Shown here: positions 1-5,271 of the stretch, one piece after another | Layout: the number at the start of each line of letters is the position of its first letter | How positions within the stretch are numbered: the stretch's first letter is position 1 | Virus record (IMG/VR): IMGVR_UViG_3300013772_000052 | Span: 1-20,904 of that record | Reading direction: 5' to 3' (one strand) | DNA: 20,904 bases | Origin: a virus | Program-made: the position numbers and the translations under genes | Notes under the pieces: model-generated | What the model saw: only the letters and a program-made list of their open reading frames with translations | The model's database searches: none | What the model was told of the DNA's origin: nothing

Positions 1-154
1 TACGCACGATGCGTGCTGCATAATTCCGACTTTAGAAGGGTCAATGTACGCATCTCCTGGTGATTGGATTATTCGGGGCGTTGCTGGTGAATACTACCCG
101 TGCAAGCCGCATATATTCGCAGCGACTTATGAAAAGGTTGAGGACGACGAATGA
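1..154 (+). CDS. C-terminal end of a conserved phage protein (5' truncated by window edge)
   Basis: The frame is open from the window edge (first full codon at base 2) to TGA at 152-154, giving about 50 residues. It contains the run [18 protein letters not shown] followed by [10 protein letters not shown]. This PGDWII-x-GV-x-GE-x-YPCKPxIF signature closes a small conserved phage protein seen in many tailed phages, whose function I do not know. The last residues overlap the next gene through ATGA, so the two are likely co-translated. The start lies outside the window. Confidence 0.8.
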   Translation, partial: THDACCIIPTLEGSMYASPGDWIIRGVAGEYYPCKPHIFAATYEKVEDDE

Positions 155-387
155 CCTGGCGCGAACGGTTGGAGATGCCACCAGAGAGATTCACGCGCAT
201 ATGGCTTTCTAAGGCTGGCTGTGAAGCGGCCTCGCAAATGGCTAATGCCCACCTAGACGGCCTCGCTGAAGTGTTGGAGCGGGTAGAGGCGGTGTTGTCG
301 GGATACGTGATTATTCCATATACCGACGGACCGGCCCGCGACGCCCTCTCACTACTTCGCGCGTGGCGGGATGGAGGTGGGGAATGA
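151..387 (+). CDS. small hypothetical phage protein
   Basis: A 78-residue protein starting at the ATG that overlaps the preceding stop codon (ATGA), with a purine-rich GAGG stretch upstream inside the previous gene. The sequence looks helical with a tryptophan at each end ([11 protein letters not shown] at the N-terminus, [11 protein letters not shown] at the C-terminus). I recognise no catalytic motif or membrane segment. The overlap with genes on both sides places it in a small early operon. Function unknown; that it is a real gene follows from the overlap and the SD. Confidence 0.6.
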   Translation: MTWRERLEMPPERFTRIWLSKAGCEAASQMANAHLDGLAEVLERVEAVLSGYVIIPYTDGPARDALSLLRAWRDGGGE

Positions 388-491
388 CCTGTACGACACA
401 TCACCACGCGTGCGATTGCCGCGAAGCTGAGTTTGAGCGCGCTAAGAGTTATCTCACCGAAATCGCCCGCGCGTTGGAAGGTAAGGCGTGA
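384..491 (+). CDS. 35-residue small protein with Cys/His-rich N-terminus
   Basis: A very short gene with an ATG overlapping the previous stop (ATGA) and a strong purine-rich SD (GGAGGTGGGGA) just upstream. The product begins [20 protein letters not shown] and continues as a short helix ending in ALEGKA. The Cys-x(6)-Cys-x-Cys plus three histidines suggest metal binding, and CDCRE-type short proteins are common among phage early genes. The stop overlaps the next start (GTGA). Short, but the SD and the two coupled overlaps support translation. Function unknown. Confidence 0.55.
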   Translation: MTCTTHHHACDCREAEFERAKSYLTEIARALEGKA

Positions 492-730
492 AACCAAAGA
501 CTGAGCGCAAGGCATTCGTCTTGATGAATATGGCGAATGCCGAATTGATACTGGGCTACCGAGTATCACTTATCGACGGTGACGAGTCTGAAGCGGTTGC
601 GTCGATGCCGGGCTATACGATCGGGCTCGTCAAACACGACGGGTGGATAGTTTACACGCCGAAATTCAATGTGATGTTTTGGGTCAATATCAACGGCGAA
701 AAGTATTTCGAAAACTTAGGTGAACTATGA
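488..730 (+). CDS. hypothetical phage protein, 80 residues
   Basis: Starts at GTG 488, overlapping the preceding TGA by GTGA, with GGAAGG about 6 bases upstream. The product is compact and mixed alpha/beta (MKPKTERKAFVLMNMANAEL, then GYTIGLVKHDGWIVYTPKFN). There is no signal peptide or membrane helix, and I recognise no domain. It is the last gene of the first overlapping run; a large inverted repeat follows its stop, which suggests transcription or message processing changes there. Confidence 0.55.
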   Translation: MKPKTERKAFVLMNMANAELILGYRVSLIDGDESEAVASMPGYTIGLVKHDGWIVYTPKFNVMFWVNINGEKYFENLGEL

Positions 731-752
731 TTTCCGGTAAAGCGGAAAAAAG

Positions 753-823
753 CCCAATCACGTCGGGAGCGCCTTTATCCCCCAAAAGGGGCCGAAGTCT
801 AATTCACTCCCGGCGTGATTGGG
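753..823 (+). other. large stem-loop with nested hairpin
   Basis: Bases 753-769 and 807-823 form a 17-bp inverted repeat (CCCAATCACGTCGGGAG against CTCCCGGCGTGATTGGG) with a single G-U pair and no other mismatch. The 37-base loop holds a second perfect hairpin, CCCC-AAAA-GGGG (780-791). No U tract follows, so a classical intrinsic terminator is doubtful. A structured RNA, a processing site or a DNA cruciform are alternatives. It lies directly after the first gene run. Confidence 0.7.
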
Positions 824-854
824 TGAATCGTTGAAGTCTGCGTTCTTAAAAATT

Positions 855-887
855 ACCCGGCTTGTAGCATGGTGTTTCAAGCCGGGT
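855..887 (+). other. perfect 10-bp stem-loop before the small membrane gene
   Basis: ACCCGGCTTG (855-864) pairs exactly with CAAGCCGGGT (878-887) around a 13-base loop. It ends two bases before the AGGAG ribosome site (889-893) of the membrane-protein gene at 903, so it could terminate upstream transcription, protect the 5' end of a processed message, or influence initiation at that gene. No U tract follows. Confidence 0.65.
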
Positions 888-902
888 CAGGAGATTTGAA
901 AA

Positions 903-1079
903 ATGATTGCTCTTATCGTGTGGCTCGTCATCGTGGGTGTGTGTCTTTATATCGTGAACACGGTCGTGCCGATGCCGGAGTGGATTAAGACCGTGATTAA
1001 CGTCATCGTCGCTTTAGCCGTCGTGCTCTGGCTACTTGAGCACGTCGCTGGCGTCTCAACGGGTATTCATCTCAGATGA
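903..1079 (+). CDS. small two-helix membrane protein (Thivi_2564-like); possible holin-type
   Basis: A 58-residue protein from ATG 903, with AGGAG at 889-893 at good spacing. Residues 2-22 (IALIVWLVIVGVCLYIVNTV) form a hydrophobic helix. A short polar turn follows (PMPEWIKT), then a second helix at about 30-47 (VINVIVALAVVLWLLEHV) and a short polar tail. The arrangement and the VNTxxPM-x-x-x-IK turn resemble the small phage/bacterial membrane family I know as Thivi_2564. Two-helix inner-membrane proteins of this size can be holins, but no lysin is adjacent, so this is only a possibility. The gene stands alone between two hairpins, unlike its overlapping neighbours. Confidence 0.75.
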   Translation: MIALIVWLVIVGVCLYIVNTVVPMPEWIKTVINVIVALAVVLWLLEHVAGVSTGIHLR

Positions 1080-1090
1080 TTTAAAAGCAA

Positions 1091-1129
1091 ACCGCCCGGT
1101 CATAAGGCGGGTGCTTAGATCCGGGCGGT
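1091..1129 (+). other. perfect 9-bp GC-rich stem-loop after the small membrane gene
   Basis: ACCGCCCGG (1091-1099) and CCGGGCGGT (1121-1129) pair perfectly around a 21-base loop, 11 bases after the stop of the membrane-protein gene. No T-run follows, so it may be an imperfect terminator or a 3'-end stabiliser. With the hairpin at 855-887 it brackets a one-gene cassette. Confidence 0.6.
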
Positions 1130-1221
1130 GAGAATGAGTTAGCTACTTAAACTTGGGGTTTTGCAGCTGTGGACTAGATAGCGTGAAATTCCGCAGCACG
1201 CAATGGGTTAATGGGGGTTTT

Positions 1222-2160
1222 GTGGCAAGGGTGAATTTAGAGGAGCGGCTATTCAGTGAAGCGCGTCTTCATTATTTTTCTGAATTACTAAAAACGACGA
1301 GCCACCAGGCGCTCGGCGTTTTGTCCTATCTCTGGCACGATTCGCAAGAGCTAAAGCGCGCGACCGCATCCAAACGCGAGATCGTGATTTGGTGTCGGTG
1401 GAAAGAGATTCAGTATTACAATTACGACGTCCATGGTGAAAAGCCACCGGATACCGAGCTTATAGCCGCATTAGTTGAGAGCGGCTATATCTCGGAGAGT
1501 GAGCCGGAAGTTTTTCAAATTCATGGCAACGAGGATCAAATTGCAGCGCTTGATACTTATCGGGTGGGAAGTGAAGCGCACCGACTAGCTTCGATATTAG
1601 GCGGAAAAGCGCGAGCCGCATCCGCGCCACGCGATGAGCAAGGACATTTCATTCCAGCCGGAACACCAGCCGACAGCCAGCCGACAGCCAGCCGGAACAC
1701 CAGCCGACAGCCAGCCGGCGGCTGGTCCAGCCACCAGCCGCAATTCAATTCAATTCAATTCAATTCAACTCAACTCAATTCAGAGATACATACGTCGGCT
1801 GTTTCACCAACCCAGCCCGACTTACTCGCCACTTGGAATTTGGAATGCGGTAATATTTGCGGGGCCATGAAGCTTAACGACGATAGACGGCGCGCAATCA
1901 GAGCACGGCTCAAAGAGCATCCCGACCCTGAGTACTGGATAAGTGTCGCCAAACGGATTGCTGCCTCGCCCTTTTGCCGAGGGGAGCGAGGCGGTTGGAA
2001 GGCAAACTTCGATTGGTTTCTAAAACCCAAAACGCATATGAGAGTTTTAGAGGGCCAATACGACGCTAACAAAATAGTCGATTTCAAAACTCAAGCTGCA
2101 CGTTCGCGGGAGGAACACGCCCAATCCCAATGGGAACGGGTCGAGAAAGGCCTACTGTGA
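1222..2160 (+). CDS. phage replication protein with winged-helix-like N-domain and variable linker
   Basis: I place the start at GTG 1222 (GGGGG at 1213-1217), giving 312 residues beginning MARVNLEERLFSEARLHYFS. The opening RVNLEERLFSE with a later LGVLSYLWHDSQ is typical of phage replication-initiation proteins. The frame is open upstream to about 1153. The C-terminal part carries RRRAIRARLKEHPDPEYW, then a GWKANFDWFLKP stretch and VLEGQYD, the usual C-domain of these replisome-loading proteins. Between the domains is a low-complexity linker of about 45 residues encoded by tandem repeats. It overlaps the next gene by 4 bases. Likely role: origin binding or loading of the replicative helicase with the next gene product (family-based inference). 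Confidence 0.75.
   Translation: MARVNLEERLFSEARLHYFSELLKTTSHQALGVLSYLWHDSQELKRATASKREIVIWCRWKEIQYYNYDVHGEKPPDTELIAALVESGYISESEPEVFQIHGNEDQIAALDTYRVGSEAHRLASILGGKARAASAPRDEQGHFIPAGTPADSQPTASRNTSRQPAGGWSSHQPQFNSIQFNSTQLNSEIHTSAVSPTQPDLLATWNLECGNICGAMKLNDDRRRAIRARLKEHPDPEYWISVAKRIAASPFCRGERGGWKANFDWFLKPKTHMRVLEGQYDANKIVDFKTQAARSREEHAQSQWERVEKGLL
1654..1713 (+). repeat. tandem repeat of a 23-base unit in the replication-protein linker
   Basis: CCAGCCGGAACACCAGCCGACAG occurs at 1654-1676 and again at 1688-1710, with a shortened copy (CCAGCCGACAG) between them at 1677-1687. The CCAGCCG core continues to 1717. The 34-base period is not a multiple of three, so the same DNA is read in different frames and encodes different Pro/Ser/Thr/Gln-rich residues. 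Confidence 0.85.
1741..1780 (+). repeat. pentanucleotide microsatellite (CAAYT)8
   Basis: Eight consecutive five-base units: five CAATT, two CAACT and one CAATT, inside the replication gene. The unit length is not divisible by three. Gain of one unit would send translation into a frame that stops at about 1870; loss of one into a frame that stops at TAA 1851-1853. Either way the C-terminal domain would be lost. Confidence 0.9.
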
Positions 2161-2717
2161 CTGACTCGCAAAAGGGTATTAAAAAGGTCCTGATTGGCTT
2201 AGGTGAGTTTTACAACGAGCACCTTAGCGATGCACGCCTAGCAATGTACGCGGCGATCCTAAGCGATTGTGACGCGTGTGGTGTGGAAGAGTCCGCAATG
2301 ACTTTAATGCGCGATCCGACTCAAACTAGAATGCCAGTCGCCGCAGTCATTCGCGACCGCGCAATGGGTTTTTCAAACCCCGATCACGAGGCTATCGAAG
2401 CCGCATCTCGTATCCCCGAGGCAATGAAACGTTTCGGATATCCTGATTCGACTGCCGCCCGCGAATTCATCGGAGAATTGGGCTGGCGTGTGGTTGAGCG
2501 CGAAGGGGGCTGGGAAAAACTCTGTCACCGAGTCACAACCGACCAACTTCCGACGCTCAAAGCGCAGTGGCGCGAGATGGCAAAAGCCGTAAGCGGTCGC
2601 TCCCGCAATGGAAGTGAGGACGCCCCCCGCATTCCGGGCGTATCCGATAAATCACTACGCGTCCTAAAGCTTGCGCGCGGTATCGGCAAAGAGCTTGCGG
2701 CCGGGAAGGACGACTAG
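2157..2717 (+). CDS. probable helicase-loader-like replication protein
   Basis: GTG 2157 overlaps the upstream stop as GTGA and has AGAAAGG six bases before it, so I prefer it to the in-frame ATG at 2130. The 186-residue product starts MTDSQKGIKKVLIGLGEFYN and has a helical N-domain (LSDARLAMYAAILSD), then ALTLM-type helices and PTQTRMPVAAVIRDRAMG. This pattern of a short helical repeat followed by a Pro-Thr rich turn and a helix resembles the G39P-type helicase loaders of phages. The middle (GELGWRVVEREGGWEKLC) and the basic C-terminus fit a protein that binds partners or DNA. Position directly after a replication initiator supports the call. No Walker motif is visible, so it is not an ATPase loader of the DnaC type. 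Confidence 0.5.
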   Translation: MTDSQKGIKKVLIGLGEFYNEHLSDARLAMYAAILSDCDACGVEESAMTLMRDPTQTRMPVAAVIRDRAMGFSNPDHEAIEAASRIPEAMKRFGYPDSTAAREFIGELGWRVVEREGGWEKLCHRVTTDQLPTLKAQWREMAKAVSGRSRNGSEDAPRIPGVSDKSLRVLKLARGIGKELAAGKDD

Positions 2718-2986
2718 TGTTTACGGGCCCGGATAGCTTTTTTTTTCATCGGCTACTAAAACTAAAAACGTTGCACGCAAATCGGGCTGAGAGAACAGGG
2801 AAAGCCGACAAAAAGGAAAATGAGGACGTCAAAGAGATAGAAATCGAAAGCCTCCCCGATGCACTTGAGAAACTCACCGAAGACGAATTGTGGAAGCTTG
2901 GCTCAACCGCTACCGAATTTATTCCCGAATCAGCCATCGAGGGCTACGGCTTAGGGGTTACTCACGGCGGGGAAACCGATGGGTAG
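2717..2986 (+). CDS. acidic hypothetical protein, start uncertain
   Basis: The frame opens with GTG 2717, overlapping the preceding stop by one base, with an AAGGA-type SD at 2706-2710. The first 25 residues are odd (a Phe-rich run encoded across a poly-T tract). The middle is highly charged (KADKKENEDVKEIEIESL), followed by PDALEKLTEDELWKLG. The part from LPDALEKLTEDELWKL looks like a genuine short helical domain. It overlaps the nuclease gene by 8 bases. No known domain is recognised, and an internal start cannot be excluded. Confidence 0.4.
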   Translation: MFTGPDSFFFHRLLKLKTLHANRAERTGKADKKENEDVKEIEIESLPDALEKLTEDELWKLGSTATEFIPESAIEGYGLGVTHGGETDG

Positions 2987-3386
2987 GCGTGGCAAGCCAA
3001 AGTGTGAGTTAGAGGCTGGCCTAGTTTTATCGGTGAAATCTCTTTTGCGAATTCTAAAAGCAGAAAGCCAGACGGGACGTTTGCCACCGTTAGACTGGTG
3101 GAGACGCGACGGAAGGCCTAAGATAGTAAGTGGCCCCGGCGGCACCAAGCGCTTCATCCCATCCGACGACGTCGGGGTAGCAGACTTTGAAGTCGCAATA
3201 TTCAACCGCCCGCGTCTTTGGCTTGAGACGAAAAGCACTACCGGCCGACAGTCAGACTCCCAAAAGAAATTTCAAATAGCAGTCGAAGCAATTGGCGATA
3301 AATACGTTTTGATTCGTTCCATGGCGGATTGTGAGGCAGCTTTAAGGCTTCACGGTATCGAGCACTGGTCTTTGTCTCATCGTTAA
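2979..3386 (+). CDS. VRR-NUC-like (PD-(D/E)XK) nuclease
   Basis: A 135-residue protein from ATG 2979 with GGGGAA at good distance upstream. The C-terminal half matches the compact VRR-NUC fold: an acidic residue in GVADFEV (D69), then LWLETK (E83, K85), then SDSQ (Q95), then KYVLIRSMADCEAAL. These correspond to the D, ExK and Q of the PD-(D/E)XK nuclease centre. Such proteins in phages are structure-specific or Holliday-junction-type endonucleases acting in replication and recombination. The family size (roughly 90-140 residues) fits. Its position among replication genes supports this. The N-terminal 40 residues show no known domain. Confidence 0.75.
   Translation: MGRRGKPKCELEAGLVLSVKSLLRILKAESQTGRLPPLDWWRRDGRPKIVSGPGGTKRFIPSDDVGVADFEVAIFNRPRLWLETKSTTGRQSDSQKKFQIAVEAIGDKYVLIRSMADCEAALRLHGIEHWSLSHR
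3228..3242 (+). repeat. 15-bp direct repeat, copy A (copy B at 3388-3402)
   Basis: ACGAAAAGCACTACC occurs here inside the nuclease gene, over the codons of its catalytic ExK lysine. It occurs again, identically, at 3388-3402, just after the stop codon of the same gene. The two copies are 160 bases apart. This could be the scar of a local duplication or recombination. Confidence 0.8.
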
Positions 3387-3387
3387 A

Positions 3388-3402
3388 ACGAAAAGCACTA
3401 CC
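3388..3402 (+). repeat. 15-bp direct repeat, copy B (copy A at 3228-3242)
   Basis: Exact second copy of ACGAAAAGCACTACC, in the short intergenic gap between the nuclease gene and the TTG-started gene at 3422. Confidence 0.8.
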
Positions 3403-3421
3403 AAAAATTGGAGTCCATAAC

Positions 3422-3676
3422 TTGCGTGAGATAACTCTGTCTCGTTTGGAAGTTGAGGCACTAGTGCGGCCGGCCCCTCTGGCCGAAGTCTTAGACGCGC
3501 TTAAATCCCATGGAAGCATTAGCGATTGGGAAGAGACCAAAGGTGTAGTGCGCGTGTGGGCACAAAGGCGCCTTGAAATGTTTTTCGTGATGGAAGAGGC
3601 GGCTATTATCCCCGAGGCTCCCTTAAGCCAATACGAGCGCAATAAAACCAATACCTCGAAGCGGCCGGTGAGATGA
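3422..3676 (+). CDS. hypothetical protein, 84 residues, TTG start
   Basis: TTG 3422 is preceded by GGAG with an 8-base spacer, which makes this rare start credible. The product (MREITLSRLEVEALVRPAPL...) has a helical first half, then a possible beta strand VVRVWAQRRLEMFFVMEEAA, and a basic tail ending KRPVR. I recognise no family. The stop overlaps the next start (ATGA), indicating coupled translation with the helix-turn-helix gene. Confidence 0.5.
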   Translation: MREITLSRLEVEALVRPAPLAEVLDALKSHGSISDWEETKGVVRVWAQRRLEMFFVMEEAAIIPEAPLSQYERNKTNTSKRPVR

Positions 3677-4023
3677 ATCACCGAGATGCAAAATTTAAGG
3701 CCTTACAAGCCAAGTGGTATGAGCGATTAAAACAGGCAGGCTTTGAGGACGTCGAAATTACTACCACTCGCCTTGACTACCGCAACGCTATCTATCGCGA
3801 CAGGATGGCGGTATCTGACTATTACAGCGCTGCCGCGGACTTTCTACACCAGGGCGAATTCGACACCGCTCGGGAGCGCGATATCTGGGCGCTGCACACC
3901 GACGGCTTGTCGCACCGTGAGATAGTGCGAGCACTTCATTGCACGCGGTGGGCCGTGGAAGCTGTCCTTGCAAAATACCGCCCGAAGGCCGGCCTTAAGC
4001 CCAGACAGCGCCCCGTAAATTGA
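3673..4023 (+). CDS. small helix-turn-helix DNA-binding protein
   Basis: 116 residues from ATG 3673, overlapping the previous stop. The N-terminal half is helical and charged. The C-terminal half reads ERDIWALHTDGLSHREIVRA and continues LHCTRWAVEAVLAKYR. The pattern (helix, DGLS turn, REIVRALHCT recognition region, AVEAVLAKYR) is a sigma-region-4 or phage late-regulator-like HTH. In phages such proteins just before the terminase genes often control late transcription; whether it does here is inference. Its last codons are made from copy 1 of the CCAGACAGCGCCCC repeat. Confidence 0.6.
   Translation: MNHRDAKFKALQAKWYERLKQAGFEDVEITTTRLDYRNAIYRDRMAVSDYYSAAADFLHQGEFDTARERDIWALHTDGLSHREIVRALHCTRWAVEAVLAKYRPKAGLKPRQRPVN
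4001..4014 (+). repeat. dispersed CCAGACAGCGCCCC repeat, copy 1
   Basis: The 14-base core lies at the 3' end of the helix-turn-helix gene and encodes part of its Arg-Gln-Arg-Pro end. It is preceded by GGCCTTAA, which also precedes copy 4. Unlike the other three copies it is not followed by an obvious gene start and shows no clear hairpin. Copies 2, 3 and 4 lie at 4099, 7642 and 11104. Confidence 0.85.
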
Positions 4024-4038
4024 GAGTGAGTGTGTGTG

Positions 4039-4095
4039 ACCACGGGGCTTTTCAGGGTTTGAGGTTGCTTCTTTTTCCCGGTCAAGCCCCGTGGT
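4039..4095 (+). other. 12-bp inverted repeat in the gap before the GNAT-like gene
   Basis: ACCACGGGGCTT (4039-4050) pairs perfectly with AAGCCCCGTGGT (4084-4095) around a 33-base loop. The loop includes a pyrimidine-rich stretch (GCTTCTTTTTCCC). The element is enclosed by copies 1 and 2 of the CCAGACAGCGCCCC repeat. It could be a terminator, a regulatory leader, or an inserted repeat unit. Its right arm overlaps the left arm of the hairpin predicted at copy 2, so the two folds exclude each other. Confidence 0.7.
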
Positions 4096-4127
4096 TGACC
4101 AGACAGCGCCCCCAAGCTTGTGAGCCA
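4092..4127 (+). repeat. dispersed repeat copy 2 with possible start-codon hairpin
   Basis: The core CCAGACAGCGCCCCC spans 4099-4113. The sequence around it can fold: TGGTTGACCAG (4092-4102) against CTTGTGAGCCA (4117-4127), with two mismatches and one G-U. This leaves ACAGCGCCCC at the start of the loop and GTG 4120-4122 in the stem. No SD is visible upstream of that GTG. The motif is certain; folding and a regulatory role are inference. Confidence 0.6.
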
Positions 4128-4551
4128 AGTTGACGCAATCGAGATTCATGCCGGCACTGAGATCCACGTGCCCTTTGTTTTAAGCTCTTGGCTTAAAACT
4201 TACAAATACTCTTCTCCTTTTGCCCGGCGCATTAGGAATGAGATTTACTATAAGCGCCACCACGCAATTGCGACGGCCATCTTAAACAGAGCGTCAACCA
4301 AAGTTTACATCGCTACACCCAAAGGGGAGCCGGATGTCTACTTGGGTTACCTCGTTATTGAGCGCTCAGCTTTTGCGGTTATTCATTTTTGCTACGTGAA
4401 GACAAGTTTCCGGCGCTTAGGAATTATGTCGGCTCTTCTTAAAGCCGCTCGTATCGTGCCCGAAGGCTCACGCTATACTCATCGCACTTATGACGTGGAT
4501 TGGCTCGATGATAAGTATCCCGGCCTGATTCACGATCCTTACTTACTCTGA
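4120..4551 (+). CDS. GNAT-like phage protein
   Basis: 143 residues from GTG 4120, with no SD but with repeat copy 2 ending six bases upstream. The centre shows an N-acetyltransferase-like core: VYIATPKGEPDVYLGYLVIE, a strand AVIHFCYVKTSFRRLGIMSA and a helix LLKAARIV. The YVK-x-x-(F)R-x-x-GI pattern is the acetyl-CoA-binding loop region of GNAT-fold proteins common in phage late regions. The N-terminus (WLKTYKYSSPFARRI) also matches that phage family. Substrate unknown. It opens a run leading into the terminase genes. Confidence 0.6.
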   Translation: MSQVDAIEIHAGTEIHVPFVLSSWLKTYKYSSPFARRIRNEIYYKRHHAIATAILNRASTKVYIATPKGEPDVYLGYLVIERSAFAVIHFCYVKTSFRRLGIMSALLKAARIVPEGSRYTHRTYDVDWLDDKYPGLIHDPYLL

Positions 4552-4562
4552 AAGGTACCCCT

Positions 4563-4751
4563 ATGACCAAACACGAACGTCTCGTTACCCCGTGCCGCAC
4601 TATCGAAGAGATTAATAAAGAATATTCCCAGGTCTGCATGGCCATGGGTGACTTTCTAATGAAAGCATTTCACGCGCATTCGCACGCGGTAAAGCTTGAG
4701 TCGGAAGCCACCGCCGCAAAAGCGCGTGAGGTTAAAATTGAAAAGCCTTAA
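4563..4751 (+). CDS. hypothetical protein, 62 residues
   Basis: ATG 4563 has AAAGG eight bases upstream. The product (MTKHERLVTPCRTIEEINKE...) appears wholly helical with an Ala/Lys/Glu-rich second half, possibly a short coiled coil. The 3' end overlaps the next gene. No domain recognised. Confidence 0.5.
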   Translation: MTKHERLVTPCRTIEEINKEYSQVCMAMGDFLMKAFHAHSHAVKLESEATAAKAREVKIEKP

Positions 4752-4968
4752 AGACGCTAAGATCATGAAGTTTGCAAGCCACGTCGGCGTTCACTTGCTG
4801 GGCCATGTACGCACCTGGGTCTCAATCGGTAATGACGGCGTTGAAGAGATCTCAATGCAACCCATGGGGATCTACGTAAAGCAAACCTGGCAGGGTAAGT
4901 TGAAAGAGCTAATCGTGCCCTACCCTAACTGCCACCAGATAGACTTGTTTCCTGAAGAAAAAGAGTAA
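4738..4968 (+). CDS. hypothetical protein upstream of terminase
   Basis: I choose TTG 4738 because GAGG lies six bases upstream. ATG 4765 would give a product starting MKFASHVGVHLLGHVRTWVS and is the alternative. The sequence is beta-rich (HVRTWVSIGNDGVEEI, GIYVKQTWQGKLKELIVPYP) and ends DLFPEEKE. I know no function. It overlaps its upstream neighbour by 14 bases and ends exactly one base before the next start. Confidence 0.5.
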   Translation: MKSLKDAKIMKFASHVGVHLLGHVRTWVSIGNDGVEEISMQPMGIYVKQTWQGKLKELIVPYPNCHQIDLFPEEKE

Positions 4969-5271
4969 ATGAAAGGCAAAAAAACGGGGGGCCGCAAAAA
5001 AGGCACACCCAATAAATCAACGCTCAATTTGCAAGAGCGCCTTGATACCCTGGGCTTTGACGCAGTCGATTGGCTCGTCGCGGGACTAGGCTCGATGCCG
5101 CCCTTTCAGCAAGTCGACGCGCTTTTAAAACTCATGGAATTTCTTTACCCCAAACGCAAAGCTATTCAGGTTGATTTAAAAACGCTCACCGATGCCGAGC
5201 TGGTAGCCATCGTTGAAAATCGCCTCACCGAGTTACTCCCCTCATCGGAGACGGATGAAACAGCCCACTGA
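4969..5271 (+). CDS. small terminase-like protein
   Basis: 100 residues from ATG 4969, immediately after the previous TAA, with AAAAAGAG upstream. The N-terminus MKGKKTGGRKKGTPNKST is a basic GGRKKGTPNK segment found in phage small-terminase-like proteins. The rest is helical, with LLKLMEFLYPKRKAIQ, also typical. Small terminases recognise the packaging site and recruit the large subunit. Its location directly before, and overlapping, the large terminase supports the call. No enzymatic motif is expected. Confidence 0.65.
   Translation: MKGKKTGGRKKGTPNKSTLNLQERLDTLGFDAVDWLVAGLGSMPPFQQVDALLKLMEFLYPKRKAIQVDLKTLTDAELVAIVENRLTELLPSSETDETAH

Noticed and set aside
69-569. Long open frame on the - strand (166 residues)
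   Set aside because: Lies opposite three overlapping + strand genes with SDs and coupled starts; the sequence has no recognisable domain and looks like an antisense shadow.
727-834. 35-residue + strand frame (ATGA overlap, SD AGGTGA) through the large inverted repeat
   Set aside because: The start context is good, but the reading frame consists mainly of the two arms and loop of the stem-loop and gives a sequence without domain features; more likely a structured RNA. Kept as a note because a leader peptide is possible.
1634-1870. Alternative + strand frame across the repeat linker
   Set aside because: Repeats are open in more than one frame; no independent start support. It matters only as the frame reached after repeat-number change.
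2738-2746. Run of T as a terminator tail
   Set aside because: GGGCCCGG upstream is short and the T-run is in the coding start of the next gene; no convincing stem.
3238-3681. Open frame of 147 residues on the - strand
   Set aside because: Opposite the TTG-started gene and the nuclease end; composition is that of an antisense shadow and no gene on that strand is otherwise supported.
4026-4131. Small + strand frame through the inverted repeat before the GNAT-like gene
   Set aside because: It has a GTG start without SD and is made of repeat arms; unsupported.
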